Origin: Agrypnia vestita
Taxonomy: Eukaryota; Arthropoda; Insecta; Trichoptera; Phryganeidae
DNA length: 64,000 bases
NCBI GenBank assembly: GCA_016648135.1
Contig: JADDOH010004030.1
Coordinates: 124,001-188,000 of the forward strand
Reading direction: 5' to 3'
Position 1 is the first letter of the stretch. Every line of letters begins with the position of its first letter. Positions 1 through 10,320 of the stretch are shown here, in pieces. Made by a program: the position numbers and the translations under genes. The notes below the pieces were generated by a model. It was given only the letters and a program-made list of their open reading frames with translations, did not search any database and had not been told where the DNA came from.

Positions 1-290
1 AAATGGCCTTGTTGCATCCCCGATCGTCCGACGTGTTTAAACAGCTGTTTCTGTTGTGGCAATTGTTATTCCGCCGCAATACTCGCGACGTAAATTGCAA
101 TAACATTATTGGCGCCACTTACGCGAGGAAGAAAATGCCGTGTTGTTGGCGCAGCGAACCAAATTCACCTACCTAATTATACTTCATATCACTTAGGGGC
201 CAAGCGATGTGCACCCGTCTTCAGCGATACCGCGACCGTTATCGTACATTAAAATTGAAATATCAAACACGTTAACCGCCTCTGTTGATA
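1..290. promoter_or_regulatory. composition island (candidate conserved element)
   Basis: Balanced base composition with many CpGs stands out from AT-rich flanks. It runs to the window edge and has no long open frame. It could be an intronic enhancer or part of something beyond the edge. No specific motif supports a role. Confidence 0.35.
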
Positions 291-394
291 TATTTTTCTA
301 CAATGAGACAGCATAATGCGCCGAAAATTGATTGCAGCGACAAATACACATATATTACACATGCAATGAATTGCATGACAAATTTTGTAATTTT

Positions 395-600
395 TCATTC
401 ATTCTTAGTTTTGCCTCGGCTGTAGCCCTGTGCACGGTGTATTGTCAAATCGTGGTTGTCAAACAAACATTGACATAGATATAGAAATGATGACGGCAGC
501 CGAGCACAATCGGAACTGCCAGTACTTATGGATCTAAAAAGATCTTCTCTTACTTGCTTCGGGTGCCTTTGGGAAACAGACCCCATGGCATTTATGACAA
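395..600. promoter_or_regulatory. composition island
   Basis: A moderately GC block ending in CCCCATGGCATTTATGAC, where TTTATG is a posterior Hox-type core. There is a 63-codon open frame on the minus strand, but codon content looks random. It is a candidate regulatory element only. Confidence 0.3.
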
Positions 601-925
601 TCCTCCACTAGCTAAAACGCCATAATTTTCATAAAAATGAGACGTTTTAGTAGTTTTGAGCAATTTATTTTTGACTATCCGATAATATTTTTTCCGTGAG
701 TGACAGGAATGCAATGATTTATAATTGCAGTCAATCGGTCCACTCCGTTTACAAAGATACCAGCATCTAGATCGTTTAAAAAATAATATAACCGGGACCT
801 GTGTATCACTTTACTCACATACAATAGAATCGCAAGCCTAAGCGTTTAACGATAATGCTGTAGATTCGTACGATTCACTTTTAGGTGCGAAAATTAATGA
901 CCGCTGTAAAAGGGCACTGAAGAAA

Positions 926-1081
926 ATGTTGATGTATTTTTTTTATTTCAGGAAAATTGATAGACCTTTCGATGAACCGCCGAGATTCCCGACGCTGATT
1001 TTGATCTCATCTGACCGTGGCGTTACAGGCTTAACGTGTGCGGTCAAGTGCGACCGACCCGATGTGATGTCGTCACAATAA
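926..1081 (+). other. candidate plus-strand terminal exon or small ORF
   Basis: A strong acceptor-like run (eight T, then ATTTCAG, ending 951) leads into a frame open to TAA at 1079-1081. It reads KIDRPFDEPPRFPTLILISS and then DRGVTGLTCAVKCD, and AATAAA (1077-1082) overlaps the stop. An ATG at 926 would make the frame 51 residues. The residues do not match a family I know. It may be the last exon of an antisense transcript in the Ubx intron, or a conserved noncoding block. The minus strand is also open here, which argues for caution. Confidence 0.3.
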
Positions 1082-1595
1082 AGGCCATACGCTCGAACAA
1101 GATTTATGTGGAAGCGTGAGAAATTCAATTATTTATATCGACGTTCAGCTGAAAGTTTAAAGGATTCCGAGGAGGAGGGTGTTATCCAAGAGTCTCGGAA
1201 TACATGGACGTGCGTATGTGAAAATTTATACATACATATAATGTAAATGCACATGAATTTACTGACGTATATACATTCAATTTAGAAGTACCGCGTACTA
1301 AACGAAATCAAACGAAAGTTACCATTAAAAAATTGAATAAATCTATCAGGCGCATGAGATAAGATATTTTTTCGAGTTTTAAATAAAAGATTACTACAAA
1401 GACAACTATGTAATTAAATAATATTATAATAATAATTTAATGTTTCTGTTTTCAGACATTTAGGTATGTGTTAGAGTAGACAGTTTTTTCGTGCTTATAG
1501 ACAATATGTTAGACAGTGTCAATTAATAAAAATAAATTATAAAAATATATAAGTACGTCTTTAACAAACGGCTAATAATATAACTACTACCTACT

Positions 1596-1795
1596 CATGC
1601 ACGCTCTTCAGTTACTGAAGCTTTTAACAGGGCCATCTTACAATATTTGGTTTATCTGGTCATGTCAGGTCTTTAGTGAATGCTGTCTATACCTAATACA
1701 TTTTCTTTGATATTCTTTCTATGCTCATCTAATCCACATGGCCAAACCATTTCTGCGATACTTTAATTATTCTATCTATAGATTATACAAGTTTG
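1596..1795 (-). mobile_element. decayed LINE C-terminal fragment (family A)
   Basis: The minus strand encodes a degraded version of the ORF2 C-terminal tail seen at 4056-4402. It reads roughly WFGHVD, then a region matching MS-ERISKKMY, then sequence matching the DQINQILQDGPVKSF block, with several stops. It lacks the simple-repeat 3' tail of other copies. It is a dead remnant inside Ubx intron 1. Confidence 0.7.
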
Positions 1796-2225
1796 TATAT
1801 ATATCCCAACAAATAATACGAGACACGCCCTGTAATCATTTTATAAGCAAATTTAAATCATTAATTTTATCTACGTCGTTTTAAATAACGCTTGATTTTA
1901 TGTGTCGAGGCACTGTAGTGGTATTTGAGTCGTTTTTTACGAAAAATTCATATAAAGTCACTAAGAACATAAAAAACAATTTATTGAATTGATTTATCTA
2001 GATGCTTCATGAAATTCATTAATGAAAATGTAACAAATTAATAAATATTAACAAAAGCTAATAAAAGTTTTGAATCCGTGTTACTTCGAATATACTAAAC
2101 AAATAAATACATTGACTGAAATAATGACTGTTCGGCATTTTATGTAGATAAAACGGCTGGTACATGTGGAGAGAATGACCGGCAAAAGTCCCTGCTGAAC
2201 TCAAAGGCCGATAGGGCGAAGGAAC
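1796..2225. other. AT-rich intron, no feature
   Basis: AT-rich filler between two LINE fragments. The last 60 bases (2160-2225) may be a degraded upstream part of the family B LINE. Nothing else was recognised. Confidence 0.6.
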
Positions 2226-2408
2226 TCAGGAAGGCCAAAATTAAGATGGAACGACAACATCCTCAAAGACATATCCGCCTTGGCGCTTCTGAACTGGATA
2301 GAGCTGGCAGTAAACGCCTGGCACCTAAAAGATGAGTGGAGGAAGACTTTTGAGGAGGCCAAGACAAGGGGTTGTAGAGCCAAGAGTGATCATGAAAACG
2401 GCACGTAA
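2226..2408 (+). mobile_element. LINE ORF2 C-terminal fragment (family B)
   Basis: A plus-strand frame ending in TAA at 2406-2408 contains SGRPKLRWNDNILKD followed by ALLNWIELAVNAWHLKDEWR. The GRP-x-x-RW-x-D-x-I and WRK-x-FEEA pattern is the usual extreme C-terminus of insect non-LTR retrotransposon ORF2 proteins (the region after the reverse transcriptase). About 60 codons survive with a clean frame and natural stop. The rest of the element is absent, consistent with 5' truncation on insertion. Confidence 0.75.
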
Positions 2409-4055
2409 TTTAATGATTGAATAAAGGAACATTTTATGTCTCAATATTAATAACTTCTCATAATTCTCTAACCATCTATTGGAAATAGACCACACACTAA
2501 AATTGAAAGTAAATAAATAATAAAGGATTAGATAATTTGAACATATTATAAATCAAGATATGCCCCAAATAACCAACTATTTGATATATTTCCCATTTCA
2601 GTATCTTCTTAACACTCTCTCGCATCCCACCACAACTGTAGCCACGCCCCCGTTAAAAAAATAATTTGTTTACCAAAATAAGTAATGGTTAACTAGTATG
2701 CGTCCATTCTGTCGAAAATACAGTGGTATTCGAAACCGGTAAACGTTAAGTTACTCCAAGTGGTTTATACAAAGATTTTATTTAGTTAATTAAAATTAAT
2801 AAATACATTGAATCGAACAGCGCGATGATTGCGTTGGCGCATCCGCCGCTAAAATTGTCAAACGTTTTTTATTTTTTATACGCTGACACAACATTGTACC
2901 GGCGTTTAAACCACCAGACACTAATGCATTCGTCTGCTCGGTGACAAAACGTTGACGCAAATAAATTGCGCGCACGTGTCGGGAATGCAGAGACTCCTGC
3001 CAGTGGAGCAGAATGGAAGAATTAGAGAATTCAGACCTGGTAGAGGTCCGAAGCCCTCGTGTGTTGAGGTGTATTGACACACTAGTCATGGCGTCAGCAG
3101 GGATTATCGGAAAAAAATTGACAATTGACTAAAAGTACCTACCGTTGTAAATTTAATAACGTCACGGGTCGCCTTGCAGGGCTGTCTTCATCTGTCCGAT
3201 TTACCTGGTGGTGCCAGATCTTTCACATATGCCTTCTATTACCTACTGTATTTTAAATTTTTTACAGTTCTTTCCTCATTTATCCTCATACATGCAAAAA
3301 TGCCGAGTAATAGCAATTTGTAGCTAGCGTTATAGGTTAATTTTTATACAAATTAGATAATTATTTTGCGTTTTTATCGGAATTCCCATTTTCAGACTAA
3401 TGGAGACCTCAAAAAGCATTAGGCTGATTTGGTTTGTAAATAATGATAACAAAACGAATTTTATATGTGCAATAGTTACCTACGTCAAAGAAATTTTTTA
3501 AATCTGTATGTATTTTTTGTGCGTACATATCGCCAAATTTCAAAAGCAGTAGGTAGATATGTAGATATTGTAGTTGTATTTGCGAACGAATACGAGTACA
3601 AATAATGCCTAAGGTTCTAATTATTTTAAATTTGATGATTTGGATTGGAAGGAAACGATTTTTTAGAATAAGTATTATTTAAATTAAAAGACGACGAACG
3701 ACCGAATCATCATCGTAACCTAGATCAGATAGATGCATATCGCATTATTATTACTAGATGAACTCAAACAAAATGTTTTTTTTAAATTCGACATAATTTA
3801 TAAAAATTTTGGCAAAAGAATATTTAAAAAATAATTTATTTTGTTAATTTTATCTAGTCAATTTTATTTTGCTTCTAATATTCGCGCTCGAGGTATTTGA
3901 GTAGTAGGTAGAATTTAATGAGAATATCCCTTAAATTTGATACATACGATTAGGTAGGTATGCCTTTTCCCCATTCACACACCTTATACATGCAAGTCGG
4001 TATTTCAAGCTTCTGACATTTTACCCCCTTCGATATTTATCCTATAGGTACTTTA
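2409..4055. other. AT-rich intron with one repeat-like block
   Basis: Mostly AT-rich and featureless. The block 2800-3130 is less AT-rich. On the plus strand it holds a stop-free run ending 3131, containing MEELENSDLVEVRSPRVLR, which may be retroelement-derived but is not recognised. CTCGAGGTATTTGAGTAG near 3887 and TAGGTA motifs near 3953 are isolated. Confidence 0.45.
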
Positions 4056-4402
4056 ATGTTAACCTGTTCATATAAATGTAGTGTGGTAGACAAAATAAAG
4101 AAAGGATTGCTGAGATGTCATGTGGAACGTATGAGTGAGAAAACGTTGGTTAAGAAAATATATGGGGCGAGTGTTCAAGGCAACAGGAATAGAGGGCATC
4201 CGCGAAAGACCTGGCATGATCAGATACTACAAGTGTTGGAGGATGGCTCTGTTAAAAGCCGCAACAATCATAGAGCTTGCATGATAACGTGTATGAATGT
4301 AGCCGAAGCAAAAGTGGTATGCCAAGATAGAAGGATATGGCGTTTTATCCTTCCGTATACCCGTGCGGAGAAACGGCGTGATGGTTAGTTAGTTAGTTAG
4401 TT
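4056..4402 (+). mobile_element. LINE ORF2 C-terminal fragment (family A), with 3' tail
   Basis: A 110-codon open frame (stop at 4386-4388) contains KIKKGLLRCHVERMSEKTL, then GNRNRGHPRKTWHDQI, then a MNVAEAKVVCQDRRIWR block and a final EKRRDG. This is the typical C-terminal tail of lepidopteran non-LTR elements (GHVERM / GRPRKTW / VCQDRRMW motifs). The stop is followed by a GTTA microsatellite (4383-4402), the expected 3' end. No reverse transcriptase domain lies upstream, so this is a 5'-truncated copy. It is the best-preserved of at least five family A copies here. Confidence 0.85.
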
Positions 4403-5389
4403 ACATTCCAGTGCATATGAAAATTGTTTATTTTCTCATTCCAAGAAATATCAAAACAGTTTTAAATTTCTTATGCACATTAAGAATACTTTTTTGGATT
4501 CAAATTTGTTTTCAATATTCATATGCTCATATTAAGAATATCTACTGATTCAGTCAAGTAGGAACTTGCCCTATACAGGTATGCTTTATTCAATTGCAGG
4601 AAAGATAGTAGTAGATGCATATGAATATATATTTAAAAATTGGAGCATAATAAATTGATTGGTTCAGAAACAAAACCGCCACTATCCAATTGTCGGAATC
4701 GAGATAAACGTATTTGTTACTAATTTATAATTATAGCCAGAGCGGATACTTTAATGTTTGATATTCTTTCAATAAATTGGTTCTTAAAGTTTGCAAACAT
4801 GTTTTCAAAATCAGTTATCAATTGAACTTAGTTACACAGAAAGTAGCCATTGAAAAATTAAACATAAATAAAAGACATGTTGTGAGAAAATTGAATAATC
4901 AAATCTAAACGACAAATTAAATTTCTTTGACCTTTAAAATGATTATACACAGGTACAAATTTTTTTATCACTCTTAAGGATTTTCGTGTTTTCACATGTT
5001 ACCATTTTATAGATTTTAATCAACATGAATAAAGTTCAGAAGGCGACTATTATATAGTTTTGTATTAAACCTAAATATACCTGACCTTACCTATTTTTCT
5101 GATCATTTTTTTTTCAAGACTGCTGACTTTCACCTAGACTAATAATCATTTTCAGTCACGTCACTCTATTTTTGTCAAGTAGCGGTTTTGCTTCTAAATC
5201 CCTCAAATTTTTTATACTAAAAATATAATCTAAATATCCATTGTTTATTTTACGTAACAGTTTGACAATGACTGTCAAATTCATACCCACGCATTATAAA
5301 CTATGATTTATATCAACAACAAAAAAATTCAATACGAAATTTGACAAGACGTATTAAAGTGGTGCCTACGAATCGAATTTCTTCATCAA
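4403..5389. other. AT-rich intron, no feature
   Basis: AT-rich, with scattered TAATTA-type strings expected by chance. No coding or repeat structure was recognised. Confidence 0.6.
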
Positions 5390-5815
5390 TTTTGTATCAA
5401 CACGACGCTCTGCAGCGGGCAATTTAAAATAGCCAAAAGCGTTTAGATCCGAAGAGCCCGTGTTCGAGCGGTGCGGACCCGATGTTCGGTGATCGGTAAC
5501 GGAAAAATAAAAAATTCACACGATTATCCGCTTCAAGAGTGGGCTGTAGAATTCCAGTTTCATATTTTATCAACAATTATCTCCGAGTGTGATAGCCTTA
5601 GACTTTCTTCGTGTTTTTAAATACGAATCGGAATCCGAATGGTAGCGCTCAAACTTCCCGGCAACTTCAGCAACTAGTCCGATCCGATCTGATAACGAAA
5701 CTGGTATACCGGTACCATTTGATATTCTGTACCTATTGATTTATGCACTATCGGCATCATTCCACAATAGTCGGTTTCATCACCATCTGTTACCTGCCTT
5801 CCAGATGTAATAAAT
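5390..5815. promoter_or_regulatory. composition island with Exd/Hox-like site
   Basis: Balanced composition with CpGs (5400-5480, 5600-5800). It includes TGATTTATGC at 5737-5746, a good match to Exd-Hox composite sites. This is a candidate intronic enhancer; the motif alone is weak evidence in an AT-rich genome. Confidence 0.35.
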
Positions 5816-6529
5816 ACTAAAGCCAGTCGGTATTGTAAAAGAAAAACAAACTATTTCACAATTTTTTAAAAGCTTTCGAACAAAAGCGCTGGCTGCCTTG
5901 ACAGGTGAAAGAAAATCTTTGTTTTTAAACTTAAAAAGTCCTGCAATTGTGTAGATTCATCACTTTTTTGTGTGTAAAAAAACAACTGTATGACCGATAT
6001 GCTGTCGTAAATTAAAAAAAATACCTTCATGTACCTACCTATATATTACGTTCAAGAAAATTACAAGAAAATAAGGTAGCAACTATTTTGAAAATTTTGT
6101 TTTTAACTCCTCGGAGTTTTGAATTTGAATAAATTAATTATAATCCATTTTTTAAAAGAGAATCATCACATTTAAATATGACAATGATATTTCGCTGCTG
6201 TAATTACAAAACCGATCTTTATGAATGCCAAAAAAAGTATTTATAGAAAAATTTTATATTATGCCAATATTATTTGATTTTTTACTAAATAATGAAATAA
6301 ATAATTGTCTTTGTCTTACTTATTTAATGTCTAATCTATATTTTACTCATTTAATGTCTAGTTTAATCAAAAATAACATTCGTTAAAAATGGAATAATTT
6401 TATCAAAATGAAATAAATAACGGTGAATGAAAATATTTTATATTTCTTTCTGAACGATAACCACTCTGAGTAATCTAAGAAACTACCAACTTTCTAGGTA
6501 TACCACGTACATAGATAAAGGGCTAATTT
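5816..6529. other. AT-rich intron, no feature
   Basis: AT-rich. A degenerate TCATTTAATGTCTA-type repeat at 6310-6365 resembles the tract at 38780-38990. Nothing else was recognised. Confidence 0.55.
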
Positions 6530-6930
6530 TTAGGCGTGTTCCAGCGGCCGTATGAGCATGGCAGGGTAGGTACATGTCCGGGCACAGCACATCGTGTGTT
6601 TTGTTTTCGTCCACAAATCACGTGTTTGCTTCTATTCACGTTCAGCAACGGTCAAGAGTGTTTGTGAATTATTGCGCCAGCATTATGAATGTTCCGCACC
6701 AACAATGCAGACATCGTCTTTGTGTCTACAGTTTCCTTTCTGGCTGGAACTGGCGTGGGTACCTACTTCTGCCGGGCAAGCCCGGGCACCTGTGTACAAA
6801 ATGACGTTATAATTGTATAATGCATGGATGCCAGTCGCCATTTTCTCGATTGCAGTAATTAATTCAATTGTGAAGGATATATTGCCTCGAGGAAGTCAAC
6901 GGTGAAATGAGAGTGCTCATATTTAAAATA
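6530..6930. promoter_or_regulatory. composition island with Pho-type and Hox-type sites
   Basis: Balanced sequence, with two overlapping plus-strand frames open for over 70 codons and no family match. At the right end GCCATTTTCTC (6837-6847), a Pho consensus GCCATNWY, lies about 10 bases from TAATTAATTCAATTG. This is a candidate Polycomb-linked or enhancer element within Ubx intron 1. Confidence 0.4.
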
Positions 6931-8559
6931 CATACATACATTGGTATAATAAAAAAATATTAATAAAAATAAAACACTTTTCATTATACACTAGCCGTGC
7001 ACCCGGGAAAAATCACGAGAAATGATTGCAGAATTTTGAATCTGAATGTTCATGAATAACCTAAAATTAAATATAATAAAATAATAGTATAAAAAGTAAA
7101 GACCGTGTAATTTGGTGGACGACCCTTGCACGTTACCTGGGCCGTAGCGTGTTGCGCGCTGATTGCGTGTCACACACACTCTGATTATCTAAAGTTGTAA
7201 TTTCAGCGTGCTCCAACAAGTTACGGACGTTACAGACAGATAACGAAAATATTATGTTTAGTTTAAATATTTATTTACCTATTAAATTTGTTTTCTAGAT
7301 AGTTATTTATTAATTACTCAACTTGCATTGAATTATTTTTTATTTATGTTTATGTCTACACATCCAATTTAATTTTTGAATACGAAAGAAAATAATTTTA
7401 ATAAATTGTTTTTCCTGCACAAAATGTTTATTTTTTATTGATATAAATAATGTTACCACAAAGTTATTTTGCTATTATTGAAGAACTAAAATAAAAAATT
7501 ACTTTCTACTTATAAAATCTATGCACGTAATATTTCTTGATAAAACTTATTTTCGTACGACATATAGCAACGTCATTGATTACTAGACTCGTGGAAATGA
7601 ATATGTTAAAATCTTCTGTTTTCATCCCATCTATGCAAAGTGCTGTTCATCCAGGGTGTCTATCGTCGGAAGTGATATATCTGTATCTGTAAAATCCTGC
7701 AGTCCACCCTAACTCCCCGATACAAATATGTATTATATTATACAACATCTAAATTGGTTGACTTGCACTCTAGGATCCTGAAGAATATTGTATAGTTTCT
7801 CACCCCACCCTACCCTACCATGAGAAGTTTTTTAATATATCGTTAATATTTGGGGCCTGCGGGAAAATACCTCGCTCTCCTCTTCGCATAAGGCCCAATT
7901 TAAAATTATTGCTAAATCAGAATTGATTATTAATATAAAATAAATAACTAAGAAAGAAACGCACAAAAATATCGAGTAACGTGTTTAAAGAACATAAAAC
8001 TATTGGGTATACAGATAAGTTTTTGTGTGTGAATATTTTTATGACAACTTTTTTCATTAGCTGATTGTAGTCTTATCATCTCTCTACGGTATATGAACTG
8101 TTTTTATTTTTATTTAATTTAAGTACCTACCTATGCAAATAAGTGCGTACGTAGAATCCATGACCACATTCCCTGCGTGATAAATGTTATTATTTTAAAA
8201 AAATATTGCGTTTTTATTTTGGATCGTATGTGTGATAGAGTAAAACGGATTTTTTATAACCGAGTGAGAAACTATGATATTAGAAAATAATGTATGTAAA
8301 TCGAGGGTGAGCATAAAAGATAGGAAAGGATCGAATGATTGATGAAAGGAAGTCGGGGGCGGCCAGGAAGGGTAAAACTGATCAAAACATTCTAAAAGAG
8401 GACAATGTCAGTTGTGTTAAAATCATGCAAGAATGTATATACAATGTGGGTACGGAAGTTGCCTGTGAAAATTGAAAGAGAAACTAAATTTAATTATTTT
8501 TTTTAAATATTTAAAAGAATGAAACGTTATCCATCAGCCAAATTGAATTACCTGGTCCG
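6931..8559. other. AT-rich intron with small mixed blocks
   Basis: Mostly AT-rich. A small balanced block lies at 7095-7215. CCAGGGTGTC at 7651 resembles element ends seen elsewhere. A degraded LINE-like stretch may lie at 8270-8470 (ARKGKTDQN, then MQECI on the plus strand), but it is too decayed to call. Confidence 0.4.
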
Positions 8560-9000
8560 AATTTCATTTCCTCGCAATTTGAGCCCAGCTTGATTTTTTT
8601 TCAAAACTCTTGTTCCGACTAGTCCTTTCGAGGACGTCTTAATTTAAAAAATTTCAAATAAATTAAAATTTACGCCCGCCGCAGAACAAATTAATCACCG
8701 CCGTGTCCCTTCTGTCTCTATGTGATTTTTTTTCATCTTTCTTAGTCCATTTAAGTTCCCTGGAGCTCGCCGTCTTTGTCTAGCGCGCGTGATTTCGCAC
8801 TTTTTATCTCCTTTCTACTAAACTGAAATGGAGGGATCTATTGATGTATTCATGCACTTGTATGTATTGGTGCTGCCGTGTTAGTATTGACGCTGCGTTA
8901 ACTCAGTCCAATAATATTTTGTTCGTTATGATTAAAAATCTTCGTCAAGCGGCCGCGGCCAGTGATTCCGCAACACCCGTTGTTTCTTTGTAAGAGATTT
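8560..9000. promoter_or_regulatory. composition island
   Basis: Pyrimidine-rich plus-strand sequence, with CpG-rich spots at 8670-8700 and 8780-8800 and AAGCGGCCGCGGCC at 8948. Acceptor-like TTTCATCTTTCTTAG occurs near 8743 but no exon follows convincingly. Candidate element only. Confidence 0.3.
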
Positions 9001-9597
9001 AATTCATTATCAAAAAAGGATTCTAAAACAGTAGGTACAGCCTAACACATAAAAACGTGCTCTCATTCCATAGCGATTTTTTTTACCATTTTACCTTCGA
9101 TTTTGTTTCAATTTCTTTTTTTCAACGAAAGATAATTTATTTAACTAGCGATCGAGTTTAGAAGTAGCAGAATGCATTTTTTTATCTGAACTATCAATAA
9201 AATAAAAAAAATAACTAATTTATATAGCGCCATTTATATAAAAAAAACACGATCATCCTAAATCCTGAGAAATACTATTGAAATAGGTGGTTCAAATTAA
9301 ATTAAACAAACTTAAATAAAGTTTCTTATACCTACCTCGTAAAACTTGGCTTGATGAATTATTACAATTCCTAAGATGAAATATGGGTGCAGAAAAAGTG
9401 TCGCGACTATTTACCCTTAAAAATGCTACTCAAGCGAATGTCAGCATAAAGAAATATCGAATTTATGTAGGTAAACTACCTACTCCAAATAAAAAAAATG
9501 TATACAGGGTGTCCTGCTGCTGGAAGCAAAAACTTCGGGGAGTCTTACTATTTAAATGTTGATTAGAAAATGTTCTTTTCACTTTGGATAAATTAAA
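9001..9597. other. AT-rich intron with an ACAGGGTGTCC end
   Basis: AT-rich, with ACAGGGTGTCC at 9504-9514, a string that recurs in this window as a probable mobile-element terminus. The matching other end was not found. Confidence 0.45.
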
Positions 9598-9770
9598 GAA
9601 GATAAGGTACAGAAAAAGAATTTTTTCAATATTTTTAACCAATTTTTAAATTCAACGCTTAAGAAGATAAGGTACAGAGAAATAATCAACGCTCAAATAG
9701 TCAACGCTTAATAAGATAAGGTAGAGAAATAATTTTTTTCAATATTTCTAACCAATTTTTAAACGTTGAA
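9598..9770 (+). repeat. degenerate local repeat
   Basis: Three imperfect units begin with AAGATAAGGTACAGA (9599, 9664 and, diverged, 9713). The first and third continue into TTTTTTCAATATTT and AACCAATTTTTAAA. The middle one is truncated and carries CAACGCT repeats. It starts about 95 bases after an ACAGGGTGTCC element end. Confidence 0.7.
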
Positions 9771-10119
9771 GCATTATGAAAGTAACCAATGTAGGTTATT
9801 AAAAATTCATTCGCTTTGTCAAGAGCCAAACAAAATGATTAGAACCGTCCAGAAATTTTGACGACATTTTTTTGTGACAAAATAACTCGGCGTATAAAAT
9901 TTATTTCAGTGTTAAACTCTGCATATAAAGATTAATTTAGAGTAAATTAAAATATATATACTATTCATTTTGCACTACAACGTAAATGCCATTTCAATTG
10001 ATAATGATTATAACGAATTCCTTTAAAGAAGATCGTGTATGAAATCAGAATTTTTTTCGGTTCGTCCAAAGTCAAAGCCGGGAATTTCTCAAATGCGCAC
10101 AGGAAATGATAGACCTGAA

Positions 10120-10320
10120 AGTGAGACGGCAATAAATCGCGCGGTTGTCTCTAGAAGAGAGATGTGGGGCATCCATTAGGCGGCGGTGGAGAGGGGAGCC
10201 GGGACGATGCATCAACGGCGTGTCGGTTCGGCGCCCCACCCCGGGCGCGCCCGCGGGCCCCGCTGCACGGCGAGACCGGAGCCGGCTCCGGCCCTGGACC
10301 GGACTACAAATGATTTTCAG
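10120..10320. promoter_or_regulatory. sharp GC-rich island in intron 1
   Basis: After a long AT-rich stretch, about 190 bases are very GC-rich and CpG-dense (core 10185-10305, with GCGCGCCCGCGGGCCCC). It is preceded by CAATAAATCGCG, a Hox-like core. A plus-strand frame crosses it but has no family match and leaves the island into AT-rich codons. It could be an intronic promoter (CpG-rich), a noncoding exon, or a conserved element. It is one of the sharpest composition anomalies outside Ubx exon 1. Confidence 0.45.

Noticed and set aside
8270..8470. LINE C-terminal fragment
   Set aside because: Only scattered similarity to the GRPRKT and MQEC(M) region; too decayed to separate from chance.
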